Assembly (NCBI GenBank): GCA_949358305.1
Contig: OX442319.1
Location: 4,774,001-4,838,000 of the forward strand
Direction of reading: 5' to 3'
Source of the DNA: Strigamia acuminata
Taxonomy: Eukaryota > Arthropoda > Chilopoda > Geophilomorpha > Linotaeniidae
DNA: 64,000 nucleotides
The stretch's first letter is position 1, and each line of letters starts with the position of its first letter. A model generated the notes under the pieces. It was not told the DNA's origin. It ran no database searches and was given only the letters and a program-made list of their open reading frames with translations. The translations under genes were made by a program, and so were the position numbers. Shown here piece after piece: positions 1 through 11,228 of this stretch.

Positions 1-1402
1 CGTCGCCTTCATTTTCAGTTTCTTGGGGTTTTCACGTTCCTTGTTCAAAATGGGAGTTTCTGGTGAAATTTTCCTTAATTTCTTTACATTGAACGATTTC
101 ATTCCAAAACATGAATTCTTTCGTTTTCTTATATCATTATCGGACGGACACGTTTCTTTCAAATCGCACTACACAGCAGAACAACCTTTAAGTCTCACAT
201 CGCCCACAATATTGACTGGGACATCTTTTAAATAGCAGTGGAGGTGACAATGTTGGACATATTGGACAGTACTGGTGGTTCTGTCAGAACTGGAGAACCA
301 ACTATTGGATGCATATGAGAAAATTGAAAGATCTTGTGCTGATTATCAACTGTGAAGGATATGGGTGAATATTTGAAGTGATGATTCAAATGGATACAAA
401 TATCAGAAAATACTGCTTTTTAGCTAGATCAACCTTTCCAAATTTTCAGCTGATAGGAAAGCATCAATCAATGTAAAAAAGAATGATTCCTTATGCTTAC
501 AAGTTAGTCTGGAGTTTATTAGCTACCCACTAATCCTCAACGTGTTACAAACTATTCTAAGTAAAAAAAACTGCCTAAATTAAACCAGGCTTTCATTTCC
601 TATGACAATCCATCAAGTTCCCAAGATAGAATGCATGAATGCCATTAGTGTCCATGTCTTTGGGTATGAAAAACAGATCTTTCCTTTATACCTTAGTGTT
701 ACGAAGGGACAAGAAATATGAAATCAACAGAGTACATAATAAATAAACACTCTGGGTTTTGGGGATAAAAGGTAAATAAAGGAAACATGTTGGTTTATGC
801 ACATTGTCGTCTTAACCAGGTCACCTAAATGGAAACTAGACGCCACCATCGCGAAAGATGCACCTGAACACCAGTGGGTTTTTAGATCAGAAGAAACACT
901 CGCTGTGGCACAAAAAGCTAAAAAGTTTGAAACACTGCGAGAAGTGGCATCACGACAACCATTGCACCTTTAAAGACTTTGCTGATTAGAAACTACTACT
1001 ATGGCAAATATGACCTGAGCTAGGTTTGGTACCAAAGCAATTGCTAAATGTAATTCATCGTTGGCAAGAAAAAACTAGTACAATGTGTACTAACTACTTT
1101 TTTTTTTAAAAAAATTGCCTAAATTTCACCTCTCCACTCACAAACTTTTCACAGTAGAGCGTATAAATGTAGCAAACAATCGATATTTTTCAACACCAGG
1201 TCAAAAACTTAGTAAATAGTAAAGTCAATGGAATAGAAATGCAAAACCTTTCCTCAGTCACCACGGTCCCCCTCAAAAAGATATTGCCAGGTCAAATTGA
1301 AAGCTGAAAACCTCTATTCGTTGACTATCATACAAGATGAAAAACCATTCAGATGCCATCTGCATTTAAAGTTTAAAATGATTTGTAACAACTGTTCAAG
1401 TT
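1..1402. other. Intergenic, nothing recognised
   Basis: I see no open frame with coding character, splice-bounded exon or clear repeat here. The sequence is AT-rich and contains only short chance frames. Confidence 0.5.
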
Positions 1403-1726
1403 TGGTAAATGCCACATCCATTTAACGGAATGCAGGCTTACAATACCAGTATTATCTAAGAATGTTACACTTGGTAAATGCCACACTCGTTTAATGGAGA
1501 TGCAGGCTTACAATACCAGTATCACCTCAAGAATGTTACATTTGGTAAATGCCACACTCGTTTAATGGAGATGCAGGCTTACAATACCAGTGTATCTCAA
1601 AAAGGTTACATTTGGTAAATGCCACACTCGTTTAATGGAGATGCAGGCTTACAATACCAGTATCACCTCAAGAATATTACATCAGGTGAATGCCACACTC
1701 ATTTAATGGCATGCAGTCTTAACGGG
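1403..1726. repeat. Minisatellite, ~71 bp unit
   Basis: About 4.5 tandem copies of a ~71 bp unit beginning near 'ggtaaatgccacactcg' and including 'gcaggcttacaataccag'. The first and last copies are more diverged than the middle ones. Confidence 0.85.
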
Positions 1727-1864
1727 ATTCACAGGAAAACTTCAAACCAGTGGTTTTATGGATTATGTGTGAAGTTATGTCATAATTTCCTCACATGTCT
1801 CCACGGAAGAGGAGAAAATAAGAGAACAAACCGGCATTGCAGCAGAGATATAAGAAACACCATG

Positions 1865-2110
1865 ATGGAAACACATGAATCGAAAACCAGCAACCATACT
1901 GGAAACAGAAGGATCAAAAACCAGCAAGCATAATGGAAATACATGGATCGAAAACCAGCAACCATACTGGAAACAGAAGGATCAAAAACCAGCAAGCATA
2001 ATGGAAATACATGGATCGAAAACCAGCAACCATACTGGAAACAGAAGGATCAAAAACCAGCAAGCATAATGGAAATACATGGATCGAAAACCAGCAACCA
2101 AATTGAAAAT
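1865..2110. repeat. Minisatellite, 68 bp unit
   Basis: About 3.6 near-identical copies of a 68 bp unit ('atggaaatacatggatcg' followed by 'aaaaccagcaaccatac'). The unit is not a multiple of three, so frames shift between copies. This explains the overlapping repetitive open frames on both strands, which are not genes. Confidence 0.88.
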
Positions 2111-2214
2111 ACCAGAGCTCTCATTTAGTACCAACTGGAACGAGTCCAGTGGTCCAGGGGCAACCACGTGGAGGTAGAGAGTTGGATTTTTCTGCCCCCA
2201 ATTACAAGTTCAAA

Positions 2215-2395
2215 AAGAAAAACAAAATCAACAAAATCAACAAAATCAACAAAATCAATAAAATCAATAAAATCAATGAAATCAATGAAATCAATGAAAT
2301 CAATGAAACGAATAAAATTAATAAAATTAATAAAAATTAATAAAAATTAATAAAAATTAATAAAATCAAATTAATAAATAAAATTAAAGGATAAA
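2215..2395. repeat. Short-unit AT-rich repeat
   Basis: Imperfect array of 9-mers 'aaaatcaac' and 'aaaatcaat' grading into 'aaaattaat'. The apparent Lys/Ile/Asn-rich frame across it is an artefact of the repeat. Confidence 0.85.
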
Positions 2396-3222
2396 ATAAA
2401 GCAAATAAACACCATCGCTAGTTAAAATTCGAAAATTTTCAAGTTGGAAGTGAGGTATGGGTGAGGGCACGAACAGGACAAAGGATACAGCTTGATACGA
2501 ATTCTAAAGCAATCATCTGCACGAGCAATCTAGGATTCAACATCGAAATAACATCACTGCGAACCTTATGAAAGTAAAATTACAAACCATTGAATCCAAA
2601 ACTAGATGATTTAGAAAATAACCGACACAAACTCAAGACCAGCAGAACGACGCGTGGCATTCTACGAAATGGCGCTAACTGACGTGGCAAGGCTACGTGT
2701 AACCTTGAGTGGAACGGGATAAAGCCAATAGGAACTCGACGAGTGTGCGGTGCGGATTGGTTGAATTAGTTTCGTCATTATATCTCAATAATGTGCATTT
2801 AAATCACTCTGGGATCGTCATACAACGAGTCCTTGAATGCTTATTGTTCCGGGATGCGGTAAAACCCGATCGAACACGACAATTTGGCGGAAGAAATATG
2901 CTCCGAAAAATGAACATTTCTGCAATACCACGAGCCCAAAGAATGTATATTTAATAATTTATTTTCTTGTTTAAAATTTAATTTTAAATTACTAAAAATA
3001 AAACGTACTTACGGAACAAAAAATATAATCACACTCCAGTTCTGCTACACTCTGTCTTGCAAGATGCGCCCTTAGGTTTAGCGAGTTACCGCAAGGACTA
3101 ATCCCGGCTTAAAAATCAACCCGTTCCAAAATTCAACAACGCTGAAATATCAGTTGATGTTTCATCGATCGTAATTTTCATAAAAACAACACAAAATAAA
3201 TCCAAAATGTGTCCGACATTTC
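2396..3222. other. Intergenic, nothing firm
   Basis: No supported gene. The 2640-2960 stretch is somewhat richer in CpG than its surroundings, but I cannot assign it to a promoter or an element. Confidence 0.4.
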
Positions 3223-3224
3223 CT

Positions 3225-3230
3225 TTTATT
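3225..3230 (-). terminator. Candidate poly(A) signal for the zinc-finger gene
   Basis: Plus-strand TTTATT reads AATAAA on the minus strand, about 195 nt past the stop codon of the minus-strand zinc-finger gene. The intervening sequence is AT-rich, as expected of a 3' UTR. AATAAA is common by chance in such DNA, so this is only a candidate. Confidence 0.35.
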
Positions 3231-3423
3231 CTTATTTTTTTCATTTTTATTTTATATTAAACTTAAATTTTTACAAATCACAACTCCCAAGCTCCAACAT
3301 TACAAAAAAAATGTCCTCCCACTCGAGTATCACTAAATAAAATAAAAACAAAACAAAAACGGAAAAAAAATGAACAAAAACAAAAACACAACTAAAAAAA
3401 CAAAAAAAAAACGACAAAAAAAA

Positions 3424-4683
3424 TCACTCGGGAGCCTCCGACCGCGGATTAAACGTGTCAATATACATATTCTCCTTTTTATGCATCCTGCGCACATGCG
3501 ATCTCAAATTATCTCTCCGCGCCGACCGATACGAGCAATGCGGACACAGATGCGGCTTCTCGCCCGTATGCATCCGCCGATGCTGAATTATCTTCTTCAA
3601 CTGAATACTCGAGAACCCACACACATCACAAACAAAATCCCGATCCTCCTTATGCTTCTTCATGTGTTTCCGCAGATCCGTCTCGCTCGACCGATCCTTC
3701 CCGCAGATCTTACAGCTCACTTTGACCACAAAGTGCTTCCCGCCCGCCTGGTGCAGCTTCATATGCTTCTTAAACGCCTTCTCCACCGTGCAACGGTACG
3801 GACAAAGCGGGCACTTGTACTCCTCCGCCGCGTGCCGCATCCTCTGCGGCGGCACCGCCTTGCTGCGCTTCCGCCCCGAAGGACTGAACCCTTCCGCGAT
3901 ATGTTTCGCAATGTGTTTGTCCAGTTTGTCCCTCCGCGCCGTCTGGTACGTGCACGACGAGCAGTTGTATATCCGGTTGGTCACGTCCACTATCTCCATC
4001 TCCGGGTCGTGGTACTTGGAGATGTGTTTCTTGAGCGCGCCGCGGCTCTTGAGCACCGTGCCGCAGTCGCCGCAGTCGTAGCCGATCGACTCGTCCTTGA
4101 TGGCGCTCGTGTCGATGATTAAATTCGAGTCGAAGGCCGGGTCCTCGTCGATGCCGCTGAGGCGGTGGTGGTCGCCGATGATTATCTCGTTCTGGGTGTG
4201 CGTGTTGCCCACGATCACTTCCTCGCCTTCGATCATCTCGTGTTTGAGGAGGGAATTGGGCACGAGGATTATTTCGTCGTTGTTCTCGTCGCACATCTCC
4301 ACTTTCTCTTCGACTATGAGCTCGTTGTCGACGCCTTCGAGGACTATTTGGCGCATGTTGTGGTTGTAGCATTGGTTGCCGGGCTTCATGGCGATGTAGC
4401 CGGGCTGGGCGCCGCGGAACATCATGCGTTTGGGGTCGGGGAGGATCTCGCGGTTGTCGTAGTCGTCGATCGAGTCGTTTTCCGAGTCCTTTTCGGTGTT
4501 TTCGAGCTCGTCGTCCTCCATTATGGGGCCCTGGGTGAGGATTAGGGGTCGGGGTTGGACTCGGCCGAGCAAGGAGTTCTCGCGGTGACTAGAGATTGAT
4601 AGCATTTGGTTTGTGTCCTCGCTGAAGTGGTCTTCGAGGTCGTCGACTACCATTTGGATGAAATCGTGACTGCCGGTTTCCAT
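3424..4683 (-). CDS. C2H2 zinc-finger protein, six fingers
   Basis: A 419-residue frame on one exon. The N-terminal ~200 residues are acidic and low in order (for example ENTEKDSENDSIDDYD). Six C2H2 fingers follow, at about residues 203-227, 240-262, 290-312, 325-347, 353-375 and 381-404. The linker before the last finger is the classical TGEKP; the others are unusual. Fingers 1 and 6 have H-x4-H spacing. The architecture suggests a nuclear DNA-binding regulator, but I cannot name an orthologue. The start is the first ATG after a TTTCAG acceptor 25 nt upstream, so at least one non-coding 5' exon is likely. GC content is much higher than in the flanks, consistent with a constrained exon. Confidence 0.87.
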   Translation of the reverse strand: METGSHDFIQMVVDDLEDHFSEDTNQMLSISSHRENSLLGRVQPRPLILTQGPIMEDDELENTEKDSENDSIDDYDNREILPDPKRMMFRGAQPGYIAMKPGNQCYNHNMRQIVLEGVDNELIVEEKVEMCDENNDEIILVPNSLLKHEMIEGEEVIVGNTHTQNEIIIGDHHRLSGIDEDPAFDSNLIIDTSAIKDESIGYDCGDCGTVLKSRGALKKHISKYHDPEMEIVDVTNRIYNCSSCTYQTARRDKLDKHIAKHIAEGFSPSGRKRSKAVPPQRMRHAAEEYKCPLCPYRCTVEKAFKKHMKLHQAGGKHFVVKVSCKICGKDRSSETDLRKHMKKHKEDRDFVCDVCGFSSIQLKKIIQHRRMHTGEKPHLCPHCSYRSARRDNLRSHVRRMHKKENMYIDTFNPRSEAPE

Positions 4684-5535
4684 TTTGGATGGTTTGGTGT
4701 TGGAGTGGAAATCTGAAAGGTTTTAAAAAATTAATTAGAAATTTGTGGAATTTTTGTTTTGAAAAATTTATGTTTTTGGTGGAAATAAACATTTATTTGG
4801 TTTTTTTGTGGGTGGAAATATTTTTTGGGTTATTTTCTTTCATTTTTGTTTGATTTTTTGCATCAAAATCCAAAAAAAAATTTGGTTTTCATATTTATTT
4901 TGCTCGAGTTGTAATAAAAATCTGAAAAATTTTAAAAAATTAATCAAAAATCAATAAACACTAAGTTTAAAAAAATAAATATTTTAATATAGTTAATTTT
5001 TACGTTATTTTTTGGGTTATTTTCCTGAATTTTTTTGGATTTTTTGAATTTAAATGCAGAAATTTCAAAAAAATTCGGTTTTCAAAACCGCCGAGTACCA
5101 AGCGCCATTTAGCCGTGAGCCGATGGCTTTCCGCCGTGGCTGGGCATCGAACATATACGTTGATATTCGAGCGGATTTGTGTTTATTCGGTGTAAAATTA
5201 ATTCGGAAAACCAGACTGATTTATGTCTTGGTATTAGATTAGCGGTAGACGCCAATATGGCGACCATGGGACGACACGGGGAAGATTCTAGAAGTGTTCC
5301 ATCGAGGACCATGCGGTGCCGATCGTTAGGGTTAATTTTGGCCCTAATATAAGCCTATCTTGTTCTTAGGCCGAATATGGTTGAGCATTAGTTTAGAAAG
5401 ATACCTGTTTCGGTGGGGTGGCCAGAGGGTTCCTCGGTTATATAGTGGCGGTGAAAGTTTGGCTAAAAATAAGATCGTTTCAGCATCATCGGTGAAATGC
5501 AGCACGCCATTGCGTTAAGCCTAATCAATAGTCCT
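4684..5535 (-). other. Upstream region of the zinc-finger gene
   Basis: From 4700 to 5050 the sequence is AT-rich and looks like a 5' UTR intron. From about 5085 to 5330 it becomes richer in GC and CpG, with several 'ATGGCG'-type motifs on both strands, which would fit the promoter and non-coding first exon. No TATA box is clear. Inference only. Confidence 0.3.
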
Positions 5536-7046
5536 GTGGCGCCAAATTCGAATTGCGGATATAAAGGATGTTCGCAACGTGCTTTCGGGCATTGTTTATT
5601 CGGTTTGTTTATGTTGCGACAACGACAGATTTGATTTGTTAGATTTATTGCAATGACAATTAGGTTTAATGGAACTTTCTTTTTTTTAAAAAACTGATTT
5701 AAGTTTAGGAATTAAATCGCGCAATTTTGTCACCAGATGGCAAAAGCAACAATTTGAGAATCTTTGTATTTTAAAATTTAGATTGCATTTGCACAAAAAT
5801 AAAAATCAGGAAAACTTTGCTGTTTATTTGTGAGAAATAAAAAATATCAACTAATTAATTTCAAGCAACCTGGGGATAATTCGGAAGACGTCCTTGGTAA
5901 AACTTTGTGTACTCGGTTCGCAAAGTCGTCACAAATCCTCAAAAGATGTCACCGTCTGTGTGGTCGTTCGGGCTCTACCCATGAGTCATGGGTCGACTCA
6001 TGGGTTTTTGCAGTCGATATAACCCCCGGCGCCTATTTGAACCCCGACGGAATTTTAAAAAAATCATCGATTTTATTTTAAAAAATAAAATAAAATTTAA
6101 AATATCTACACACAAAAATTAGTGTTTTTTTTTCAGAAAAATTGCTGATTTTTTTCAGAAAAATTGGTGATTTTTTTCAGAAAAATTGGTGATTTTTTTC
6201 AGAAAAATTGGTGATTTTTTTCAGAAAAATTGCTGATTTTTTTCAGAAAAATTGCTGATTTTTTTCAGAAAAATTGCTGATTTTTTTCAGAAAAATTGCT
6301 GATTTTTTTCAGAAAAATTGCTGATTTTTTTCAGAAAAATTGGTGATTTTGTTCAGAAAAATTGGTGATTTTGTTCAGAAAAATTGGTGATTTTGTTCAG
6401 AAAAATTGGTGATTTTGTTCAGAAAAATTGGTGATTTTTTTCAGAAAAATTGGTGATTTTTTTCAGAAAAATTGGTGATTTTTTTCAGAAAAATTGGTGA
6501 TTTTTTTCAGAAAAATTGGTGATTTTTTTCAGAAAAATTGGTGATTTTTTTCAAAAAAATTGGTGATTTTTTTCAGAAAAATTGGTGATTTTTTTCAGAA
6601 AAATTGCTGATTTTTTTCAGAAAAATTGGTGATTTTTTTCAGAAAAATTGGTGATTTTTTTCAGAAAAATTGGTGATTTTTTTCATAAAAATTGGTGGCG
6701 CCAAATTCGAATTGCGGATATAAAGGATGTTCGCAACATGCTTTCGGGCATTGTTTATTCGGTTTGTTTATGTTGCGACAACGACAGATTTGTTTTGTTA
6801 GATTTATTGCAATGACAGTTAGGTTTAATGAAACTTTCTTTTTTTAAAAAAATTGATTTAACTTTAGGAATTAAATCGCGCAATTTTGTCACCAGATGGC
6901 AAAAACAACAGTTTGAGAATCTTCGTATTTTAAAATTTGGATTTCATTTGCATAAAAATAAAAACCGGGAAAATTTTGCTGTTTATTTGTGAATAAAAAA
7001 TATTAACCAATTAATTTCAAGCAACCTGGTAATAATTCGGAATAGA
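5536..7046. repeat. Direct ~350 bp repeats flanking a satellite
   Basis: The segment 5536-5884 (starting 'ggcgccaaattcgaattgcg') recurs in the same orientation at 6693-7046 with a few percent divergence. Between them lie 5884-6115, which recurs at about 8985-9220, and a 20-21 bp satellite. The direct repeats do not begin TG or end CA, so I do not call them LTRs. Confidence 0.8.
6122..6692. repeat. Satellite, 20-21 bp unit
   Basis: About 28 tandem copies of 'ttttttcagaaaaattggtga' variants. Sub-blocks carry 'ttgctga' or 'tttgttcag' variants in runs, showing local expansion of mutated units. Each unit resembles a polypyrimidine tract plus CAG acceptor on the plus strand. Confidence 0.93.
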
Positions 7047-7539
7047 GTATTTGCATGGCCGGTTTGAGAGACATCTAAAAGGCGAACCGAACCGTATTGA
7101 GGCGCACCCTAACGAAAAGAAGGAATAAAGCTCTGCCCTTTTAAAAAATAAAGAAATTTAATTTTTCATGCCAAAACTTTAAAGTAAAGTCGATAAATAC
7201 AGAGCCTAACTCTGTCTCTTCATTTCCTGCTATAATCCTTGGCTTGTGACAGGAAAACCTGCTGTTTCGGGTTTTAATAACACTCGCAATCGCAAGGTCT
7301 TCCCTTCATGACGCGGTTTTTACAGTTGAGAAAATGACTTCATATTTGATTAGAATTGAAGTAAGATAGGACATTACTGAAATTGCTGTTGTTAACTTGA
7401 CTTATATATTTTTTTTTTTATAGTTGGCTGATTTATAAATTTCACCAGTTTCTTTGTCGTTTAAAATGGACAAAAAATTGAACTTTTCCACGGAATTACT
7501 ACCATAAATGAAGGTCATATCTCAACCGTATTTCAGTTG

Positions 7540-7892
7540 AACCTCGTGATAACGAATCGCAAGGGACCCGAGAAATCTGTTTGTAAAACGAAACGAACAG
7601 AAAAAAATTCAATTTTTATCATAAAAGATCATTGTTTGCCCAGAAATTGGTTTCTGGTTTAGCAGCCTAAATAAGCATATCAATTTTGGGTCACGTGATC
7701 AAAATTCGTTGTAACAAGGTTATAACAGAAAGATGTTTGTTAATATGTTATAATGAATAATTCGTTTCTCAAAATTCGTTTTTTCAAATTATTTTAACAT
7801 GGTCTTCTGTGGCTGACCAACCAAGTCATTTTAAACAATTCGTTATATCAAAAATTCGTTAAAACGCGTTTAGCGAGCTTCGATTGTATTCA
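7540..7892. mobile_element. Possible pogo/Tigger-like MITE
   Basis: Ends are imperfect inverted repeats: 'cagttgaacctcgtgataac' on the left and, on the minus strand, 'acaatcgaagctcgctaaac' on the right. The interior has several 'aattcgtt' and 'ataacgaa' motifs. Such ends resemble short non-autonomous pogo-like elements. I see no coding capacity, and the exact boundaries and target duplication are unclear. Confidence 0.4.
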
Positions 7893-8011
7893 TAAAATAA
7901 TTAAATGTAATATTTGACTTTATTTTAATTTCAGAAGGTTTAATTTCGATGTTATTGAGCGATATCGATCTTTGATTGGTTGCAGAACAAACATTTTCTG
8001 CACTCTTCAAA

Positions 8012-8788
8012 ATGAATAGAAAACAACAGCGCTTCAGTTGCCCTCGGTGTGATTATTCCAGTTCATTTTATTCATGTTTGAAGACACACATGCTGATACA
8101 CGTTGGTGCGAAGCCCTTCAAATGCCAAGTGTGTTCTGTTTCATTCAGGGCTAAAGAAACGTTGGTTACCCATAAGAGATCACACACAGGACAAAAACCA
8201 TTCAAGTGTCACCTGTGTGCTTATTCCAATATCGACAGGAGGAATTTAAAAAGACATGTTGCAACTCATGCAGGGGAAAAAACATTCAAGTGCCATTTGT
8301 GTGCTTATTCCTGTATTGAAAGTGAGCGGTTGAAACTGCATTTAAAAAGCCATAAAGGGGAAAAAATATTCAAGTGTGATTTATGTGCGTATTCTAGCGT
8401 TGCAAGTGGGAAGTTAAAAATACATTTTGCAACTCATACGGGAGAAAAACCGTTCAAGTGCAATTTTTGTGGTTATTCCTGTATTCAATGTGGGAGGTTG
8501 AAACTGCATTTAAAAACCCATACAGAGGAAAAAACATGCAAATGTTATTTGTGCGCATATTCCTGTATTGAAAGTGGGAATTTAAGAAGACATTTATTCA
8601 GACACACAGGAGAAAAACGATTCAAGTGCCATTTATGTGATTATTCCAGTGTTGAAAGTGTGAAGTTAAAAAGACATATTGCAACTCATACGGGAGAAAA
8701 GCCGTTCAAATGCCATTTATGTGATTATTCTTGCATTGAAAATTGGATGTTAAAAAAGCATTTGACTTTCCACTCGGGAGAAAAATAA
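8012..8788 (+). CDS. C2H2 zinc-finger protein, nine fingers
   Basis: A 258-residue protein made almost entirely of nine consecutive C2H2 fingers (about 28 residues each), mostly opening FKC and joined by linkers close to TGEKPFKC. Many fingers share the core LCAYSC or LCDYSS, so they arose by internal duplication. There is no KRAB, ZAD or BTB domain. The ATG is 27 nt after a TTGCAG acceptor, so a 5' UTR intron is likely; the frame is also open upstream through the acceptor but without an ATG. The protein stops right after the ninth finger's SGEK linker. Poly-finger genes of this kind expand in arthropod genomes and usually act as DNA-binding proteins. No specific orthologue is claimed. Confidence 0.85.
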   Translation: MNRKQQRFSCPRCDYSSSFYSCLKTHMLIHVGAKPFKCQVCSVSFRAKETLVTHKRSHTGQKPFKCHLCAYSNIDRRNLKRHVATHAGEKTFKCHLCAYSCIESERLKLHLKSHKGEKIFKCDLCAYSSVASGKLKIHFATHTGEKPFKCNFCGYSCIQCGRLKLHLKTHTEEKTCKCYLCAYSCIESGNLRRHLFRHTGEKRFKCHLCDYSSVESVKLKRHIATHTGEKPFKCHLCDYSCIENWMLKKHLTFHSGEK

Positions 8789-8839
8789 AAATTATTCCAA
8801 TCCCATATTCACATTTCTTAAAAAATGCTTTTATTTCTT

Positions 8840-9500
8840 TGTTTATTTGTGCATTTAAATTTTGTGTTTAAAAGTGGCTTTTTTTTTCTAAATTAGAAAT
8901 TTAGATAAGCGACAATTCATTTCAATTAATCTTTTCCGCAGAATAAAATCTGTTGAATTATTTAAATTTTGATGTTGTTTTAGTCGTCCTTGTTAAAACT
9001 TTGTGTTTTCGGTTCGCACGGTCGCCACAAATCCTCAAAAGATGTCACCGTCTGTGGGGTCGTTCGGGCTCTACCCATGACAACGGGTCGACTTATGGGT
9101 TTTGACAGTCGATATAACCTCGGCGCCTATTTGAACCCCGACGCTTATTCGCGCCCGACGGAATTTTAAAAAAATCACCGATTTTATTTAAAAAAATAAA
9201 ATAAAATTTAAAATATCGACACACTTGATCCATTCGACAAATAATTTAAAACAAAAGCAACTGCTTACAGAATTTCTCTACAATAAAATTATCCTGAGGC
9301 TGGTAAATCAGTTTCTGCTGACCAAGTGACCACCTAAAACAAAAGTGATAGTAAACCATTAAATTATTTTACACGCAATTTTCCCTTCATTTTATTGTTG
9401 TTCTTCTATAATGATCGAAGTTCCTTGTGAATGAGAACTCTTAATTATTTTTTTTTTAAATTTTAAATTGCAAAATGAACCTAAAATCCAGCCAACAGTG
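8840..9500. repeat. Segmental duplicate of 18.52-19.27 kb
   Basis: 8845-8985 matches 18522-18630 and 9220-9440 matches 19048-19255, in the same order and orientation. 8985-9220 instead matches 5884-6115. The block is therefore a mosaic of copies from two places. The match to 19.0-19.3 kb includes the 3' end of a minus-strand gene ending with residues GTSIIIEEQQ. Confidence 0.8.
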
Positions 9501-10449
9501 TGGACAATTCTCCAATCAGCTTGTGAGTGTTCGGACGGACGCCACGTGGTCTTGGGGAGGGCCACGAGGCGCTGGACGCAACACACACGATAAAACAAAC
9601 CACGAAATACACGGAGACACAATATAAGTTTAGTTATGGCTTTATTGAATGTCTAGGTGTATGATTGTAGTGTCCCATAGTGTATTTCCCAGTGCGGCGG
9701 TTCCTTCGAACCGCCCCTAATCAGACCGCGTGGCACGGCCGCCATCGGCCGCCATGACACACGAGGTCGGTAATCTCTTTTGGGCCACGCCGCCAAAGTT
9801 ACGGATAACGTCCGGCGGACGTGGCGCAACTGGACGCTCAGGTCCCGGCGGGCGTTATCATCGCCACGCCGATCGTTTTGGTTATCTTTGCAGCCAGTTT
9901 CGGAGGCGGTCGCGATGCGACCGTTCGCCTTGCTGGTTGCTGAACAACTCTCTTGTCCATACGGGGACCAACCACTTCCGGAAAGGGCGACTTCCGGGGC
10001 CCAATCACGCTTGACCGAAGGCCCGCAGCTCTACCTGGTTGCGGGGGACCGCAACAGGCTGCGCGAGAGACGAGAGGCGCCGGAGCTGTGCCAAGTGCAT
10101 TGTCGTTGCAGTGCAGCGACCCTGCGCGCAGGGGCAGCTGGTCACAAGCTGACCTTTGAGGAAATTGGTTCATGGCTTCCAGAAAGACGGGTTTGGCTCC
10201 GTTTTTTGACTTTTTACTACCAGAGTTCTTTCCGACTTGCGCCTTAAATGGTATGGTGGTGTTTTCCATCACCGGCGCCTTCGTTTGGAACGTTGACCAC
10301 TGGTCTTCTAGCTTCAAAGCTCGTCGCAATTCCTCGATTGTTGCCGCCACAATCGTCGGAAAATTTCTTACAAAGTGCACATATTTCGGTGCAAGTCCAC
10401 GCGTCTCACTCTTTATATGCGACCAATTTGTTTGCGTGATCTGCGTCAT
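9392..10449 (-). pseudogene. Unrecognised small gene, broken by a solo LTR
   Basis: On the minus strand an ATG at 10449 opens a frame (MTQITQTNWSHIK...) of about 100 residues, with a Lys/Ser-rich stretch SGSKKSKNGAK followed by PVFLEAMNQFPQRS. At 10150 it runs into a 625 bp LTR. Beyond the LTR the frame resumes at 9517 as ADWRIVHTVGWILGSF and ends GTSIIIEEQQ at 9392. A related copy at 19.2-19.98 kb lacks the LTR and has about 580 extra bases before the last segment, so this copy also carries a deletion. I recognise no domain. At the PVFLEAM junction the other copy has an AG acceptor while this one reads straight through, so it could be a partly processed copy. Confidence 0.5.
9522..10146 (-). 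mobile_element. Solo LTR, 625 bp, AGCT target duplication
   Basis: Bounded by TGTGA and TCACA (TG...CA ends) and flanked by the 4 bp direct repeat AGCT (9518-9521 and 10147-10150). The related copy at 19.93 kb reads through the empty site as 'caatcagctgacc', which fixes both boundaries. AATAAA lies on the minus strand near 9640, so the LTR is oriented minus. Partial relatives lie at 20706-20753, 25665-25730 and 33444-33625. No internal region remains, consistent with LTR-LTR recombination. Confidence 0.85.
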
Positions 10450-10459
10450 TTGGGGCCTT

Positions 10460-10485
10460 GGTTTTGCAATTATAATTGCAAAACC
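10460..10485. repeat. Perfect 26 bp palindrome near a start codon
   Basis: 'ggttttgcaatta' meets its exact reverse complement, extended imperfectly by ggcctt/agggcc. It lies about 10 nt upstream of the minus-strand ATG at 10449, so a transcript would carry a hairpin just before the start. Confidence 0.8.
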
Positions 10486-10540
10486 AGGGCCAAAAAAATA
10501 AATAAATTGGTATTGTAAATCGGTTGTATCCAATCCGTTG

Positions 10541-10598
10541 TATTAGCAGCTAACGGTTTGCAAGAAATATATTTCTTGCAAACCGTTAGCTGCTAATA
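10541..10598. repeat. Perfect 58 bp palindrome
   Basis: Two exact 29 bp arms meet without a spacer at 10569/10570; the arm begins 'tattagcagctaacggtttg'. This may be the remains of a foldback element with its interior lost. No target duplication is clear. Confidence 0.9.
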
Positions 10599-11228
10599 AA
10601 GTTTCAACTTTGTATTGCCACAATCGGCTTCAAAAGTTCAATTCGATTTAACGAACCGCCCGAGATCGAATCCGCCATTTTTCACGACGTTCGAATTTCG
10701 TTAGGCCTAATTCCGTCACGTGTGCCATCCGTTCCCCGCCACCGACTGCAAATCGCTCGAACCGTCTCAGTTGTACCGTGGAAACTTCTTTTCGAAGGAA
10801 ACCGGGCTCTGCTATCACTTGTTAGTGTTCGAATTATGCAGAATGGAATGAGAACACAGTTTAATGGGGAAAATGAAAATGTGTCTTTACTTGAAGATAC
10901 AGTTTTGCAACAATCAACACATGCGCGTAACGTGCTATCAACGTTATACAAATGTAAACAAAGTGAAATGTAATGATTGATAAAATGCACCAAAAATCAA
11001 CCATAACAAGGTCAATTTAATTTAAATTCCTGAAGCAGCTCACTGCATCAAAATAAAGAAATAAAATGAACAATATTGGTCGCCAACAATGTGACGATAA
11101 CGTCCAGTATATGTTATTGCCAACTTCGTATAAAGAATACGTTCGTGTGTCGTTAACATGCCACTACCGGTATATAAAGAATTTGTTCCATAGACTATCA
11201 TCATTTTCATTTGACCCGTACAGTCGAC
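10599..11228 (+). promoter_or_regulatory. Upstream region and TATA box of the LRR gene
   Basis: TATATAAAG at 11171-11179 lies about 50 nt before the preferred ATG at 11229, a plausible core-promoter spacing. The stretch 10680-10800 is relatively CpG-rich and could be another promoter or first exon. Short frames at 10722 and 11066 have no domain support. Confidence 0.4.

Noticed and set aside
1619-2350. Open frames of 60-104 residues on both strands
   Set aside because: They lie in 68-71 bp and 9 bp tandem repeats and encode the repeat in shifted frames.
3770-4545. Several long open frames on both strands over the zinc-finger gene
   Set aside because: They are shadows of the GC-rich zinc-finger exon; only the minus frame with six C2H2 motifs has domain content.
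5536-7046. Treating the ~350 bp direct repeats as LTRs of a small retroelement
   Set aside because: They lack TG...CA ends, a primer site and a target duplication; the interior is a satellite plus a block copied from elsewhere.
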